Positions 8,645 through 18,558 are shown, counted from the stretch's first letter. The stretch: 64,000 bases of DNA from Thermaerobacter marianensis DSM 12885 (GCF_000184705.1 NC_014831.1:2232001-2296000); one strand, 5' to 3'. Numbers and translations are program-made. Notes: generated by a model from the letters alone, not told the origin.

Positions 8645-10381
8645 CTACTCTGCCAAATTCACGCTCGGCTGAATGCGCACATCTATGACTGCTGACCTTC
8701 CGCGTCTCACCCATTGGAGTCCGGTAGTTAACACGTCGAGCAGCTCAGACGGAGACTGGACAGTATGTGCATAGGCGCCGCCAGCGGCCTCGGCGACCTT
8801 TGCCAGATCGGCTGGCGGGGTGAGGACAGACCAAAAATTCGGTGTCCGACTTGCGTAGCCCCTTGAATGAATGCTTAAGGTCGATAGCTGAGGCGCCCTC
8901 CAACCGCCATTGTTATAGATCACAGTTAGAAATGGTGTACAGTACTTTCGCGCCATCCAATAGACCGTCGTCGGGTTGCTAAAAAGATATGAGCCGTCAC
9001 CCGTGAGACTTACGACAGTTGCCTCTGGTACTGCCAATTTAACACCAATAGCTGCGCCGCCACTCCAGCCGAGAGAACTCGCACCACTGGCAAAAAGCGT
9101 GCCGGGTTTGTTCCTTGGCAAGTGCTTACTTACAACTTCATAGTTTGTTATTGTCTCCGTGAGCACAATGGTCTCATCGTCGATCACTTCGCGAATACAA
9201 GCTGTAAGAAATTCCGGTGAAATCGCACTGTTGTCCGCAGGCTTCTCGTGGAGCTTCCATTCGCGTCTTTGGCGGCTGTGGATGTCAGAAACATACTTGA
9301 ACCGTGCCGACACCATCTCTGCATCTACAGGGACAGACTCCAGGTAGGCATTCAGTTGTCGCAAGGCAACCAGAGAATCTACCCTGTAGTAGCGAAGCGC
9401 AGGAATATACCAAAGAGGTGTTTTCTCCTTGAGGGGATCGATATCAATGCAGTAGACAGTGCAGTTTGTGCGTGGCCTGTTATAAAGAGGAATCCAAGGA
9501 ATATCGCTGTCCATAACTAGGATAAAGTCTGCCTCGATGAGCATTGGATGCGCACTTGGACTATTCCATAGGTAGCCGACGTGCATCACATGATTTGCAG
9601 GAAAGTTAACATAATTTGGCACAGATTCTAAAACCGGAATTGCTAGTCTTTCACTCAATTTCACAAGCTCAGCGACCGCCTCAACATTCCGTCCAAGATA
9701 GGACGTCACAATTAGGGGCCGCTTCGCTTGAACGAGATGCTGTCCAATTTCAGTAACCTGCTCGGGTGAAAGTGCGCTAGGGGCTATGGGATCCCAGTAC
9801 TGTGGTTCAACGTCTGCCCGAACGGTTTCTTCCTCCAGTACTTCGCGTGGGGCAAGAAGGTAAACAGGCCCCTTTGGCTCGCTTTTGGCGATTTGGAGGG
9901 CGCGAAGAACGAGTTGCTTTACGTTCTTGCCTGTTCGGATTTCGTTGTTATATTTCATATACTCACGTACTATACCACGCTGGTCGAAGACATCCTGAAG
10001 CCAATGGATGTGCTCATTACGGGTCCCACGCCGTTCTCCTTCTTGCGTGTAAGGGGCAGCACCAGCCAGGATTAGAACGGGGATTCGGCCTTTTGCAGCG
10101 TTGTGCACGGCACCGCCCAGGTTTTGGGTTCCACAGTCTACGTGAACAAGGACTGCCTGCGGCCGGCCGGTGACCTGCGCATACCCATGCGCGGCACTGA
10201 GAGCGACCATTTCGTGAGGAGAGATCACTACTTTGGGAGCGGAAGCGTTGTTTGCGCGTGTTCGGGCCCAGCTTTCAATGATGGCGGTGTGATCACTACC
10301 AAGGTTGGCGAAGATGTAAGAAACGCCGCCTTCGAGCAGCGCCTCCATTAGGGCGTCGGCGGTAGTATAGCCACGCGACAT
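8645..10381 (-). CDS. Thiamine-diphosphate-dependent decarboxylase/lyase-like enzyme
   Basis: A 578-residue protein of the acetolactate synthase/benzoylformate decarboxylase superfamily with its usual three-domain length. The N-terminal Pyr domain carries the activating glutamate in SPHEMVALSAAHGYA (about residue 57). The central domain is present (about 190-330). The C-terminal PP domain has the ThDP-Mg signature GDGSYLF ... NNGGW (about 462-495). The residue pattern is not that of true acetolactate synthase, so I do not assign a substrate. A 2-oxo acid, sulfo- or phosphono-pyruvate-like compound would fit the SLC13 partner downstream. The start is ATG 10381 after GAAGGGAG. GC content is lower than the flanking operons, suggesting acquisition. 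Confidence 0.75.
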   Translation of the reverse strand: MSRGYTTADALMEALLEGGVSYIFANLGSDHTAIIESWARTRANNASAPKVVISPHEMVALSAAHGYAQVTGRPQAVLVHVDCGTQNLGGAVHNAAKGRIPVLILAGAAPYTQEGERRGTRNEHIHWLQDVFDQRGIVREYMKYNNEIRTGKNVKQLVLRALQIAKSEPKGPVYLLAPREVLEEETVRADVEPQYWDPIAPSALSPEQVTEIGQHLVQAKRPLIVTSYLGRNVEAVAELVKLSERLAIPVLESVPNYVNFPANHVMHVGYLWNSPSAHPMLIEADFILVMDSDIPWIPLYNRPRTNCTVYCIDIDPLKEKTPLWYIPALRYYRVDSLVALRQLNAYLESVPVDAEMVSARFKYVSDIHSRQRREWKLHEKPADNSAISPEFLTACIREVIDDETIVLTETITNYEVVSKHLPRNKPGTLFASGASSLGWSGGAAIGVKLAVPEATVVSLTGDGSYLFSNPTTVYWMARKYCTPFLTVIYNNGGWRAPQLSTLSIHSRGYASRTPNFWSVLTPPADLAKVAEAAGGAYAHTVQSPSELLDVLTTGLQWVRRGRSAVIDVRIQPSVNLAE

Positions 10382-10614
10382 TACTTAGCCCACTCCCTTC
10401 AACTTTAATCAAGTTAGGGCTTCTCTGGCATGTGGTAAGGGTCACACCGTACCAGTCGCACGGTGTGGTTCGACGGCGAAATTCAAGACTTCCACCGGAT
10501 AGGCTCCATTATAGCGGCCTGTCCATGAAGGTGTTAGGAAATGGCGATTTTCATCAGCCTGTTGCGTTACTCTTTGAGGTTTATAGCTTCTTGTACTCAT
10601 CATTATTCCATTAG

Positions 10615-10889
10615 TCGGAACAGAGGTTGCTTTTCCGGCGAGCCTCGGACCCAGTTCTTGGCGGTGTCCCGGACCTAGCCCTTTGATCGCGGTGAGTGTA
10701 ATAGCGTGATCCTCAACCGTAACCGGGTAGCTAGCCGGGGACCCCGCCCCTTCTTCCCCTTGCCGTGCCCTCCCTTCGAGCCAGTGCGTGTCCAACCCGA
10801 AGGTGAGCCGCCGGTGACCTCTTTTGTCAAGGACCACCAGGGCGGGCTGGTCCAGCCCTGAACTTTTACACCATCACGAGGGACTCTAG
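10615..10889 (-). mobile_element. IS256 left-end remnant
   Basis: Reads inward from the tip CTAGAGTCC (complement 10889-10881) through the leader shared with copies 1 and 2 (TTGACAAAAGAGGTCACCGG) into a heavily decayed transposase start (VTVEDHAITL where intact copies have VTADFKMALL). Only about the first 60 codons remain and they are full of changes. Confidence 0.7.
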
Positions 10890-10914
10890 CTACGGAAGAA
10901 CCGCGCCTGTCACC

Positions 10915-11297
10915 ATGTCAACTGTGATCGAAGTCAGGTCCCCAGTGATCAGCCGCCTTTTCGTCGGCGGCCTGTCCTCTTGGATTTGTCGGCCAGAGCT
11001 GCTGGCTCACGGTCTTCCAGCCTACGACAGCCCGCGGCTCCTCGAACAGGCGCCGGCGTTTCTGCTTCACGAGCAACAGCTTGGCGACCCGATCCGGCTG
11101 GCCCGTGAGAAGCATCCGCCAATTGATAATCAAGAGGTCGTGGGCCAGGGCCACCGCGGTCCTTGTGACGCCCTATTTGCCGCTGTTGCCGGTGGTACAA
11201 CGCACCCAAGGGGCGCCGGCCGTGACGCACCACAGAATGGGCCGTTTGGACCACCTCGATGCGGAGCAGTTGCTCCCATTCCGGCTGATGCGCCCCT
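10915..11297 (-). pseudogene. IS110-family transposase C-terminal remnant
   Basis: The minus strand reads AVALAHDLLIINWRMLLTGQP, matching the conserved C-terminal helix of IS110/IS116 transposases (usually VAHKLLVIIWHLL). Upstream pieces (AHSVVRHGRRPLGALYHRQQRQ) lie in another frame. No complete domain remains. Confidence 0.5.
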
Positions 11298-12110
11298 CTA
11301 TTGAATTCTCTTGGCTTCCGGCGGCCCCAGCTTAGTGTCAATCTCCGGATTCTCGCAACAGGCGCCCATGCCTTTCCCGAAGCCTAACATAACAACAGTA
11401 ACATCATCCAAGAGCTGCTCGCATTCCGTTAGGTCTCGAATTCGGTGCAGTAGAGAGACTGAATGACCCCACGCCGGTTGAACATGGCGCCGGTTAAGGG
11501 CCAATGCTACCTCCTGCGTTGAGCTAATCCCTCGTCGTCTGAGCACAAGCTCTCCGAACCCGTCCGAATAAAATAGAACAACATCACCTGGGTGTAGCGA
11601 AATGGTCACGTCACCAACACCTCCGCCGCTACCCCCGAGCCCAAGCGCACGCCCCCCACCCCTGGTCACTGGCCGCCACACGTTACCTCTCCAAAGGACA
11701 GGTCCATGGTGCCCGGCGGTAAGTATGCGTATTCGATGACTAGACGGCCAATAGCGTGCAAGAAGCAACGTGGCGAATGGACGGAGTGTCGACATTCCCG
11801 ATGAAACCATCGTGTCAAGCCACTGCAACATTCGCGGACCGAAAGGTTGTCGCTTCCACGCTTCACGGATGTATACGAGTAAGATCGATCTCCAGATAGC
11901 AGCTCCAACGCCCTTGCCCGTAACATCGCCGACCGCTAAGCCCCAGGAACCCTCCGGAAGGTGAGTGAAGTCGTATAGGTCACCACTCACCTGCTTGGCA
12001 GGAATTGTGGTTCCACTTATCGCCAGACCATCTCGCTGGATGCACATCGCTACCACGTCAAGGCCGGGCACTTTCTGCGCAGCACCGTGGTGGATCCCGA
12101 TCATACTCAA
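11298..12110 (-). CDS. SpoIIE/RsbU-type PP2C serine phosphatase
   Basis: A 270-residue PPM-type phosphatase domain. Metal-binding motifs are present: VSGDLYDF (about residue 41), GDVTGKG (about 60) and SDGFGE (about 180), followed by LLDDVTVVML near the end. Such proteins dephosphorylate anti-anti-sigma factors or similar partners. It has no attached sensor domain, so input must come from another protein; the adjacent HD-GYP gene is the obvious candidate. The TTG start at 12110 overlaps the HD-GYP stop (TTGA), with an in-frame ATG two codons later, so the pair is translationally coupled. Confidence 0.85.
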   Translation of the reverse strand: MSMIGIHHGAAQKVPGLDVVAMCIQRDGLAISGTTIPAKQVSGDLYDFTHLPEGSWGLAVGDVTGKGVGAAIWRSILLVYIREAWKRQPFGPRMLQWLDTMVSSGMSTLRPFATLLLARYWPSSHRIRILTAGHHGPVLWRGNVWRPVTRGGGRALGLGGSGGGVGDVTISLHPGDVVLFYSDGFGELVLRRRGISSTQEVALALNRRHVQPAWGHSVSLLHRIRDLTECEQLLDDVTVVMLGFGKGMGACCENPEIDTKLGPPEAKRIQ

Positions 12111-12727
12111 TCGCCACCCAATTGACTGGGAGGAAACATCTTGGCTAACGTCCGGCCTTCTCTCCGTACCATGGAAATAAATAGGTCGGCAAGTTCGGGA
12201 TCAAACTGAGCGCCCGCCCCCCGTTCGATTTCCTCCAAAGCCATTTTGATCGTTCGCCGCGACCTGTGATACGGCCTGCCGTCAAGCATGGCATCAAAAG
12301 CGTCTACAACTGACAGGATGCGCGCCTGGAGCGGTATGGAGTCGCTCGCTATCCCGTCTGGGTATCCATTGCCGTCCCAGCGCTCATGGTGGGACCGCAC
12401 CCACGCCGCCATACTGGTCGACCCGGTCACACGTCGGACCAATTGTTCCCCCACGATCGGGTGCCTGCAAATAGCCTCCCACTCTTCACGAGCAAGGCGA
12501 CCAGGTTTCTCAAGGATTGCAGGATCCACCGCGAGCTTTCCCACATCGTGGAGCAATCCGAAAATGCATAGAAGACGGAGAGAATCACCCCTCCATCCCA
12601 ACTCATAGCCGACCCGGCGAGCCATGACAGACACGCGTCGACTGTGCAGGAAAGTCGGAAGATGATACAGGCGCAGCACATTGAGGAGGTTTCGTATGCC
12701 TGTTACGCATGCTATCGTGTAAGCCAT
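12107..12727 (-). CDS. HD-GYP domain cyclic-di-GMP phosphodiesterase-like protein
   Basis: A 206-residue stand-alone HD-GYP domain. The HDVGK motif lies at residues 60-64 and HHERWDGNGYPDG at about 113-125, so both the HD metal site and the GYP signature are intact. It should hydrolyse cyclic di-GMP (or a related cyclic dinucleotide), linking this cluster to motility and surface behaviour. The start at 12727 is preceded by GAGGGA; an upstream ATG at 12817 is in frame but has no such site. No receiver domain is attached, unlike many family members. Confidence 0.85.
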   Translation of the reverse strand: MAYTIACVTGIRNLLNVLRLYHLPTFLHSRRVSVMARRVGYELGWRGDSLRLLCIFGLLHDVGKLAVDPAILEKPGRLAREEWEAICRHPIVGEQLVRRVTGSTSMAAWVRSHHERWDGNGYPDGIASDSIPLQARILSVVDAFDAMLDGRPYHRSRRTIKMALEEIERGAGAQFDPELADLFISMVRREGRTLAKMFPPSQLGGD

Positions 12728-12947
12728 CTGATCTTCCCTCGGCCTCTTGCTTTCTTCACTAACGTTGCACAAGATTATAACTCCACGTGTACTCAGATCT
12801 CTTTTTAGGGAGATCATTCAATGTTTGGTAGACCAAAGCTCTTTTCGGAGGGATCTTCATAGTTCGTGAGCCATCTTCATAGTCCTGGTCGTGAAAACTC
12901 TCCCGGAATGCTAAACCCGAAACTCGTGCTTCCCCAGATGATGCGGG

Positions 12948-13556
12948 CTAGAGCACTTGGACGTGGCCACGTGTAACACACACCTCAAGGGCGCCCGTAG
13001 CAGGGAAGAAGCGAACGGTCCGGCTTTCGGTACCACCGACGTCGAAGGCACCCACCGCGATGCCGGCGTCGCGCAAGGCTGAGAAGACCGCTTGGACGTT
13101 GCAGTTCCCGATGTCGGATAACATCGGCGCCGTCAGGACTCTGGCTCCCCCGGCCCCCTTAGCAACGAGCTCCGGTGGCCCTGCGCCAAACTGGCTCAGG
13201 GCTACAACCGCCCACTGTACCGCCCAGTCGGCATACCAGGCAGGTTGGGTCGGATTAACGGGTTGGTTACAGGACTCGGGGAGCACAATGTGGCACAGCG
13301 CGCCGATACGCAACCGGCGACTCCACAGTGCCAAGGCGATGCAGGACCCTAGCCCCGCCACCACCAGGATGTCATCGACTCCGCCAACAACCGCCTCTCC
13401 CAACCCAACCGTGTACACTCGTGTTCCCGAATGCACGCCGGAGCGGTCAGCGGAACGCGGTACGAAGGTCCTTCCGGAAGGCGAGTTGGGGACAGGAGCG
13501 ACCGCTGCGTGGTTCCCCACAGGTGGGGGCAGATTCTTGGGAGCAGGCGTGAACAT
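12948..13556 (-). CDS. cheD: Chemoreceptor glutamine deamidase CheD
   Basis: A 202-residue protein. The first ~45 residues are a Pro/Ser-rich extension, then the CheD fold. The catalytic Cys72 is in GLGSCIALALW and the His89 in GALCHIVLP, followed by a conserved Thr/Gly-rich segment. CheD deamidates glutamines on chemoreceptors and in Bacillus-type systems is itself regulated by CheC-like phosphatases. It begins 2 bases after the cheA stop, last in the MCP-cheW-cheA-cheD run. The CheX-type phosphatase at 18645-19127 may serve as its partner. No CheB or CheR is present in the window. Confidence 0.9.
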   Translation of the reverse strand: MFTPAPKNLPPPVGNHAAVAPVPNSPSGRTFVPRSADRSGVHSGTRVYTVGLGEAVVGGVDDILVVAGLGSCIALALWSRRLRIGALCHIVLPESCNQPVNPTQPAWYADWAVQWAVVALSQFGAGPPELVAKGAGGARVLTAPMLSDIGNCNVQAVFSALRDAGIAVGAFDVGGTESRTVRFFPATGALEVCVTRGHVQVL

Positions 13557-13558
13557 AC

Positions 13559-15622
13559 TCAGGCCACCACCTCGGCACTTGTTACGAACTCGTGGGGGGC
13601 CCCGATCCGGCTTCCCTGCCCTGCCCGTTGAACTCTGTGCCGTCGTCCTTCGTCCGCCAGTAACGCGATCAATCCAGGCACGTCGAGAATAAGCGCCAAG
13701 CCGCCGTCACCGAGGATGGTCACGCCACTCATCCCGCGCACGCCCGCAAACAACCGGGGCAGCCCCTTCACCACGATCTCCTGCTCTCCAAGCAGTCGGT
13801 CCACGACCAGGCCGACCTGCATGCTCTGGTGGTGAACAAGGACCGCCAGCAGGACACCCTCGGGACGGGGCAACGTTAACTGAGGCTGGGCGTAACGTCG
13901 CAGGAATAGAAGCGGCACCACCCGGCCGCGTACGATGGTGGCCCAGCCAGTGTGAACGGAGGAGACCTGATCAGGTCTTACGTGCAGCACTTCGGCCACC
14001 GACCCCAGGGGCAAAGCGTATGTGTCCGCCCCCACCCGGACCAGGAGCGCCCGGATCGTGGTGAGGGTGAGAGGGAGGATAAGCGCGAAGGTGGTGCCAC
14101 GGCCAGGAGTGCTTTCCACCTCGACCCGCCCGCCGGAGCCTTCGATGTTCTGGCGCACGACGTCGAGCCCGACGCCCCGGCCGGAGATGTCGGTTACCGT
14201 CTCAGCCGTGCTGAACCCGGGTGCAAAGAGCAACTCCAGCGCTTCGCGGTCACTCAGCTCCGCCGCTCGTTCGCGGCTAACGAGTCCCTTGCGGATTGCG
14301 GCGGCCCGAATGCGGTCGGGGTCGATCCCCCGGCCGTCATCTTCGATGCGCACCACCACATGGTTTCCTTCGTGGCCCGCAACTAGGCGAAGGCGTCCCG
14401 GGCGCGGTTTGCCAGCCTTGATCCGTTCTTCAGGAGGCTCAATGCCGTGATCGAGCGCGTTACGGACCAGGTGGACAAGCGGATCGGCGATGACCTCCAG
14501 CAAGGAGCGGTCCAGCTCCGTGTCTTCGCCCACCAATTCGAGCTCGACTTCCTTTCCTAGCTGTGCGGCCAGATCATGAACGAGGCGAGGGATCCGCCGG
14601 AAGACCCGGGCGATCGGCAACATGCGTGCCTTGAGCACGACCTCCTGCAGTGTCCCCGTCACCCGCCCCAGATGGGTGGTCACTTGGCTGAGCTCCTCAG
14701 CCAAATCATGGACGCCCGGGCGCTCCCCGAGACGCTCGCCCACGCGGCTCAGGCGTCCCCGGTCGATGACCAGCTCGCCCACCAGATTCATCAACCGGTC
14801 CAGCAGCTCCACATCGATGCGGATGCTGCGATCCTCAACCTGGCGGGTGGCGGTTCCAGTGGGCGTTGCGGAGGCGGAACGGGCTTGCTGGATGGTGACC
14901 CGGACGAGTTCCGGCACGTGCCTGAGTGCAGCCAGCACGGCGTCGCGATCCGCCCCTGTACGTAGCCAGACCTGCAGAGAGCGACCGACCTTCTCGGCCT
15001 CAATGAGTTCGCGAGAGGGATCGGATGCAACGATCTCACCAAGGGGCTCCAGAGCGAGGAGTACCTGGAGCGCCCGTACGGCAGGCATCGGGCAATCGGA
15101 GTCGAACGCCACGTCGATCCGCCAACTCGCATTCGCCGGGGGAAGGGCGGAATGAACCGCCCTTTCCCCCGGCCCCGCACCGCTAGCCCCGCCTGCCGCA
15201 CCTCCCGCTATGGCTTCAATCGCCGCCAGAAGTTCGGCAGGCGGGTTGCCGGGCGCTCGTCCTTCAGCCGCCTCTGCGAGCTGTCCACGCACCGTGTCCA
15301 CTGCGTCCAGCAACAACTTAACCTCTGCCGGACCAGGGACGAGACGGCCCCCGCGCATGGCGTCGAAGAGGTTTTCCATGGCATGGGTCAGTTTGGCGAT
15401 ACCCTCAAACCCCGCGGTAGCAGCAGACCCCTTGATGGTATGGGCGGCCCGGAAGATCTGATCGATCCGTTCAGGGTCCGAATGCCCGCCCTCCAAGGCG
15501 AGCAAATGATCTTCCAGCTCATCTAGAAGTTCCTCAGTCTCGGTGATAAACAGGCGAAGCTCCTCATCTCCTAGTTCCACGACGCCCTTCACTTCAGCTG
15601 GCCCCCTCTGGGACAGAGCCAT
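13559..15622 (-). CDS. cheA: Chemotaxis histidine kinase CheA
   Basis: A 687-residue kinase. Domains in order: Hpt (His61 in RAAHTIKGSA), a regulator-docking-like segment (about 165-255), dimerisation helices, HATPase_c (N box HLVRNALDHG, then DDGRGIDPD and GRGVGLDVV), and a C-terminal CheW-like domain. It autophosphorylates and passes phosphate to CheY. The first codons overlap the 3' end of cheW by 29 bases. A purine-rich stretch sits almost on the ATG, so a slightly later GTG start is possible. Confidence 0.95.
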   Translation of the reverse strand: MALSQRGPAEVKGVVELGDEELRLFITETEELLDELEDHLLALEGGHSDPERIDQIFRAAHTIKGSAATAGFEGIAKLTHAMENLFDAMRGGRLVPGPAEVKLLLDAVDTVRGQLAEAAEGRAPGNPPAELLAAIEAIAGGAAGGASGAGPGERAVHSALPPANASWRIDVAFDSDCPMPAVRALQVLLALEPLGEIVASDPSRELIEAEKVGRSLQVWLRTGADRDAVLAALRHVPELVRVTIQQARSASATPTGTATRQVEDRSIRIDVELLDRLMNLVGELVIDRGRLSRVGERLGERPGVHDLAEELSQVTTHLGRVTGTLQEVVLKARMLPIARVFRRIPRLVHDLAAQLGKEVELELVGEDTELDRSLLEVIADPLVHLVRNALDHGIEPPEERIKAGKPRPGRLRLVAGHEGNHVVVRIEDDGRGIDPDRIRAAAIRKGLVSRERAAELSDREALELLFAPGFSTAETVTDISGRGVGLDVVRQNIEGSGGRVEVESTPGRGTTFALILPLTLTTIRALLVRVGADTYALPLGSVAEVLHVRPDQVSSVHTGWATIVRGRVVPLLFLRRYAQPQLTLPRPEGVLLAVLVHHQSMQVGLVVDRLLGEQEIVVKGLPRLFAGVRGMSGVTILGDGGLALILDVPGLIALLADEGRRHRVQRAGQGSRIGAPHEFVTSAEVVA

Positions 15623-16124
15623 CCCCTTCCGTTTCTGCGGAGATGATCTCCTGTTGAACTTCTACGAGGGTTTCCTGTTCCGTCCGTTCCAGAATGCGCT
15701 CGGGATTGAGAAGAATGATGAGCTGCTGGTCAAGCCGGGCAATGCCTCGGATGAACTCCGAGCTGACGCCTGCGATGATATCCGACGGAGGTTCAATGGC
15801 ATCTTCCGGGATGCGAATGACCTCTGACACTGCGTCGACCACGAAGCCCACCGTCATCTCCCCGATTTCAACCACCACGATCCGGGTCGTACGCCCCCGT
15901 GCTTCGGCCGGCAAGCCGAACCGCCGGCGAAGGTCAATCACGGGGATGACGTGTCCTCGCAAATTGATGATGCCTTCCATAAATTCCGGGGTACGAGGAA
16001 CCCGGGTGACAGGTTGCCAGACGATGATTTCCTGAACAGCGCCGATATCAAGACCGTACGTTTCCTCACCCAGCCGGAAAACCACAAATTGTTCCTCGCG
16101 GCCGGTTGAGCTGGTCCCCGCCAT
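15594..16124 (-). CDS. cheW: Chemotaxis coupling protein CheW
   Basis: A 176-residue single CheW domain (FVVFRLGEETYGLDIGAVQEII, INLRGHVIPVIDLRRRFGL), with an acidic tail of about 25 residues. It bridges the chemoreceptor and CheA. It begins one base after the chemoreceptor stop, with GGAGGAAG inside the end of that gene serving as ribosome binding site, so translation is coupled. Confidence 0.95.
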   Translation of the reverse strand: MAGTSSTGREEQFVVFRLGEETYGLDIGAVQEIIVWQPVTRVPRTPEFMEGIINLRGHVIPVIDLRRRFGLPAEARGRTTRIVVVEIGEMTVGFVVDAVSEVIRIPEDAIEPPSDIIAGVSSEFIRGIARLDQQLIILLNPERILERTEQETLVEVQQEIISAETEGDGSVPEGAS

Positions 16125-16125
16125 C

Positions 16126-18012
16126 TTAGGCCACTTCCTCCCCCACCACCGTCTCTACGCGAAATCGTGTCACGTGGCTCTCTAGGTCCTCCATGGCCCG
16201 GTTGAGCTGCTCCGCCAGCTCGGCCATTTGGGCAGCGGCGGACCGCAGCTGTTCAACATTGGCCGAGACTTGCTCCGCGGCGGCGGCGTTCTCCTGAGTA
16301 ACGGCCGCGACCTGTTCCACCGACTTGCTGACCTGGGTGGCGCTAGCTGCCATCTCTTCGGTCGCCGCCGTGTTCTCTTCGGCTACGGCAGCCACGGTAT
16401 CGAAGGTGCGCACCACTTGCTCGGTGCTCGCGCGCAGCTCCTTAACGGCACTCGCGATACTTTCCATATCCGCAGTGACACCTTGAACAGAACTAATGAT
16501 TTCCTGTAAAGCTGTACCTGTCTGACCGGCTAGCGCTGCACCGTGTTCGACCTCGGACATCACAGCGTCCGTCGAGCGAACAGCTTCTGAGGTGGCGCTT
16601 TGGATTTGGTCAATCAACTCGGCGATTTCCCGAGCGGATGCCGCCGAACGTTCTGCGAGCTTACGAACCTCATCGGCGACTACCGCAAAGCCCCGACCGT
16701 ACTCGCCTGCGCGCGCTGCCTCGATGGCTGCATTCAGGGCCAGCAGGTTGGTCTGCTCGGCGATGTCGGAGATCACTTCGGTGATCTGACCGATTTGCGC
16801 GGAGAGTTGCCCCAGCCCACGGATCCGCTCCGCAGTTTGCTGTGCAGCCGCGCGGATGCGATTGATGCCTTCCAACGTTTGTTGGATCACTTCTCCACCG
16901 CGGCGCGCCGTGGCCGCAGCTTCTTCAGCGCGTTCATCGGTGCGCTCAGCATCTGTGGCGACGCTCTCTACGACTTGGGCGACGCGTTCCAGCAACTGCT
17001 GGGTGGTCTGCATTTCGTTGGCCGTCTGCTGGGCACCCGCGGCGATTTGCCCGATGGTCTGACGCAGTTGCTCGATGGCCTGGCGAACCTCCTCCGACGC
17101 CTGGGCTTGCTCATTGACACCCGATGCCACCTGCCCCACTGCCGCAGCAACTTCCGAGGTGCCGGAGGCGGTTTGCCTGGACGTCTGGGTCAAATCCCCG
17201 GCGATCGCCCTCACGGAACGAATGGAGGTACCCATTGCCGCAACGACTTGTTTGAAATTCGCCAGCATGGCATTGATGGCCGAAGCCGTATCCCCGACCT
17301 CGTCCCGGTTGCGCACGTACAGGTCGGAGACCGTTAGATCACCACTCGCCACGCGCTCGGCCATCTTCGCCATGTTGCGGAGGGGCGGGACAATGGAACG
17401 CAACAACAGTAGGATTCCGCCGATGCTTACGAGGAGGGCAACAAGGCTACCGATGAGCAACGTTCGCCACGCTCGCGTCTGGACCACCATCTGCTGGCTC
17501 CTGACTTCGTTGATTCGGACATCACCGAAGTCGGCCGATTGCTGAGTCAACTCTCTGAGTAGATTGCGTGGCTCTTCCAAAGTCGCAATTACCTGCCTCG
17601 CCTCTTCGGGTGATAAGCTAGATCGATTAAACACGGGCTTGATTAACGTTTGATAACGTTCGTTGGCGTCAGCGATGGCATTGGCGAGTTCTTTCCCTTT
17701 TTGGGCGCGAGCTTGGCTTTCCATCTCCTTGGCAAGATTGTCAAGCTCCGCAGCGGCTTGATTAGCGGTTTCCTGGTACTTTCGGTCACCCGTAAGAAGG
17801 TAATTGCTTACGGACTCAAACAAGATCTGTGCTTGGAGCTGGGCCTCCTGCGCTGTACCTTTCACCTGAAGAATTCGTGCCACCTCCTGGCTAATGCCAG
17901 CAAGTTCCCGCATACCACTAATCCCCAGGTACGTTACCCCACCAGCCAACGCGACAACCATGCCAAACACGAGAATAAGCTTCGTCGCAATGCCAAAACG
18001 CTTCTTTCGCAT
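16126..18012 (-). CDS. Methyl-accepting chemotaxis protein with periplasmic-type helical sensor
   Basis: A 628-residue chemoreceptor. TM1 spans about residues 9-31, an all-helical extracellular sensor (4HB/CHASE3-like) follows to about 183, TM2 spans 184-207, then HAMP (208-260) and a long cytoplasmic signalling coiled coil. The hairpin tip has the family signature NLLALNAAIEAARAGEYGRGFAVVADEVRKLAERS. Gln/Glu pairs flanking the tip are candidate methylation/deamidation sites for the downstream CheD. The ligand cannot be read from sequence. It is first in the MCP-cheW-cheA-cheD operon; 171 bases separate it from cheY. Confidence 0.95.
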   Translation of the reverse strand: MRKKRFGIATKLILVFGMVVALAGGVTYLGISGMRELAGISQEVARILQVKGTAQEAQLQAQILFESVSNYLLTGDRKYQETANQAAAELDNLAKEMESQARAQKGKELANAIADANERYQTLIKPVFNRSSLSPEEARQVIATLEEPRNLLRELTQQSADFGDVRINEVRSQQMVVQTRAWRTLLIGSLVALLVSIGGILLLLRSIVPPLRNMAKMAERVASGDLTVSDLYVRNRDEVGDTASAINAMLANFKQVVAAMGTSIRSVRAIAGDLTQTSRQTASGTSEVAAAVGQVASGVNEQAQASEEVRQAIEQLRQTIGQIAAGAQQTANEMQTTQQLLERVAQVVESVATDAERTDERAEEAAATARRGGEVIQQTLEGINRIRAAAQQTAERIRGLGQLSAQIGQITEVISDIAEQTNLLALNAAIEAARAGEYGRGFAVVADEVRKLAERSAASAREIAELIDQIQSATSEAVRSTDAVMSEVEHGAALAGQTGTALQEIISSVQGVTADMESIASAVKELRASTEQVVRTFDTVAAVAEENTAATEEMAASATQVSKSVEQVAAVTQENAAAAEQVSANVEQLRSAAAQMAELAEQLNRAMEDLESHVTRFRVETVVGEEVA

Positions 18013-18183
18013 TTCCTACCATCCTCCGTCGCGTCTGAAAAGGACTATGATGAAGCATGTTGCAGTAGCTGTGATAACCAACGTTAACTGCGTCCTCCGC
18101 ATGGGGGGGAGCTCGGCCACGGAGCGATAATGATTTGCAAAGTGTTATCCCGTTCGCGATCCGGTACTTATTGAGCAAGCCTA

Positions 18184-18558
18184 TCAACTACCCCCTTCAT
18201 TTCCGCTCAATACTCGTTCCACGGCTGCGACGACACGTTCTGGTTGGAAAGGCTTCACCACAAAGTCCTTAGCTCCGGCGCGAATGGCCTGAAGTACAAT
18301 CGATTGCTGCCCAAGTGAACTACAGACGATAATGCGGGCCTTGGGGTCCAGGTGAAGAATGGCTTCCATCGCCGCCAAGCCGTCCATCACCGGCATGGTT
18401 ATATCCAGAATGACAAGATCCGGGTGTTCCTTTTGGTACGTTTCCACAGCTTCCGCTCCGTTTGCGGCCTCGAGGACCGTATGACCGGCCTCTTTGAGTA
18501 ACGTTCCCAGGCGGAGACGCATGAAGGACGCATCGTCCGCGATTAAGATCCGCGCCAC
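18184..18558 (-). CDS. cheY: CheY-type single-domain response regulator
   Basis: A 124-residue receiver domain with all switch residues: Asp8/Asp9 (metal), Asp52 (phosphoacceptor, LDITMP), Ser80 (switch, CSSLGQ) and Lys102 (VKPF). It should be phosphorylated by the CheA encoded downstream and act on the flagellar motor or another output. It lies between cheX and the chemoreceptor gene on the same strand. Confidence 0.92.
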   Translation of the reverse strand: MARILIADDASFMRLRLGTLLKEAGHTVLEAANGAEAVETYQKEHPDLVILDITMPVMDGLAAMEAILHLDPKARIIVCSSLGQQSIVLQAIRAGAKDFVVKPFQPERVVAAVERVLSGNEGGS

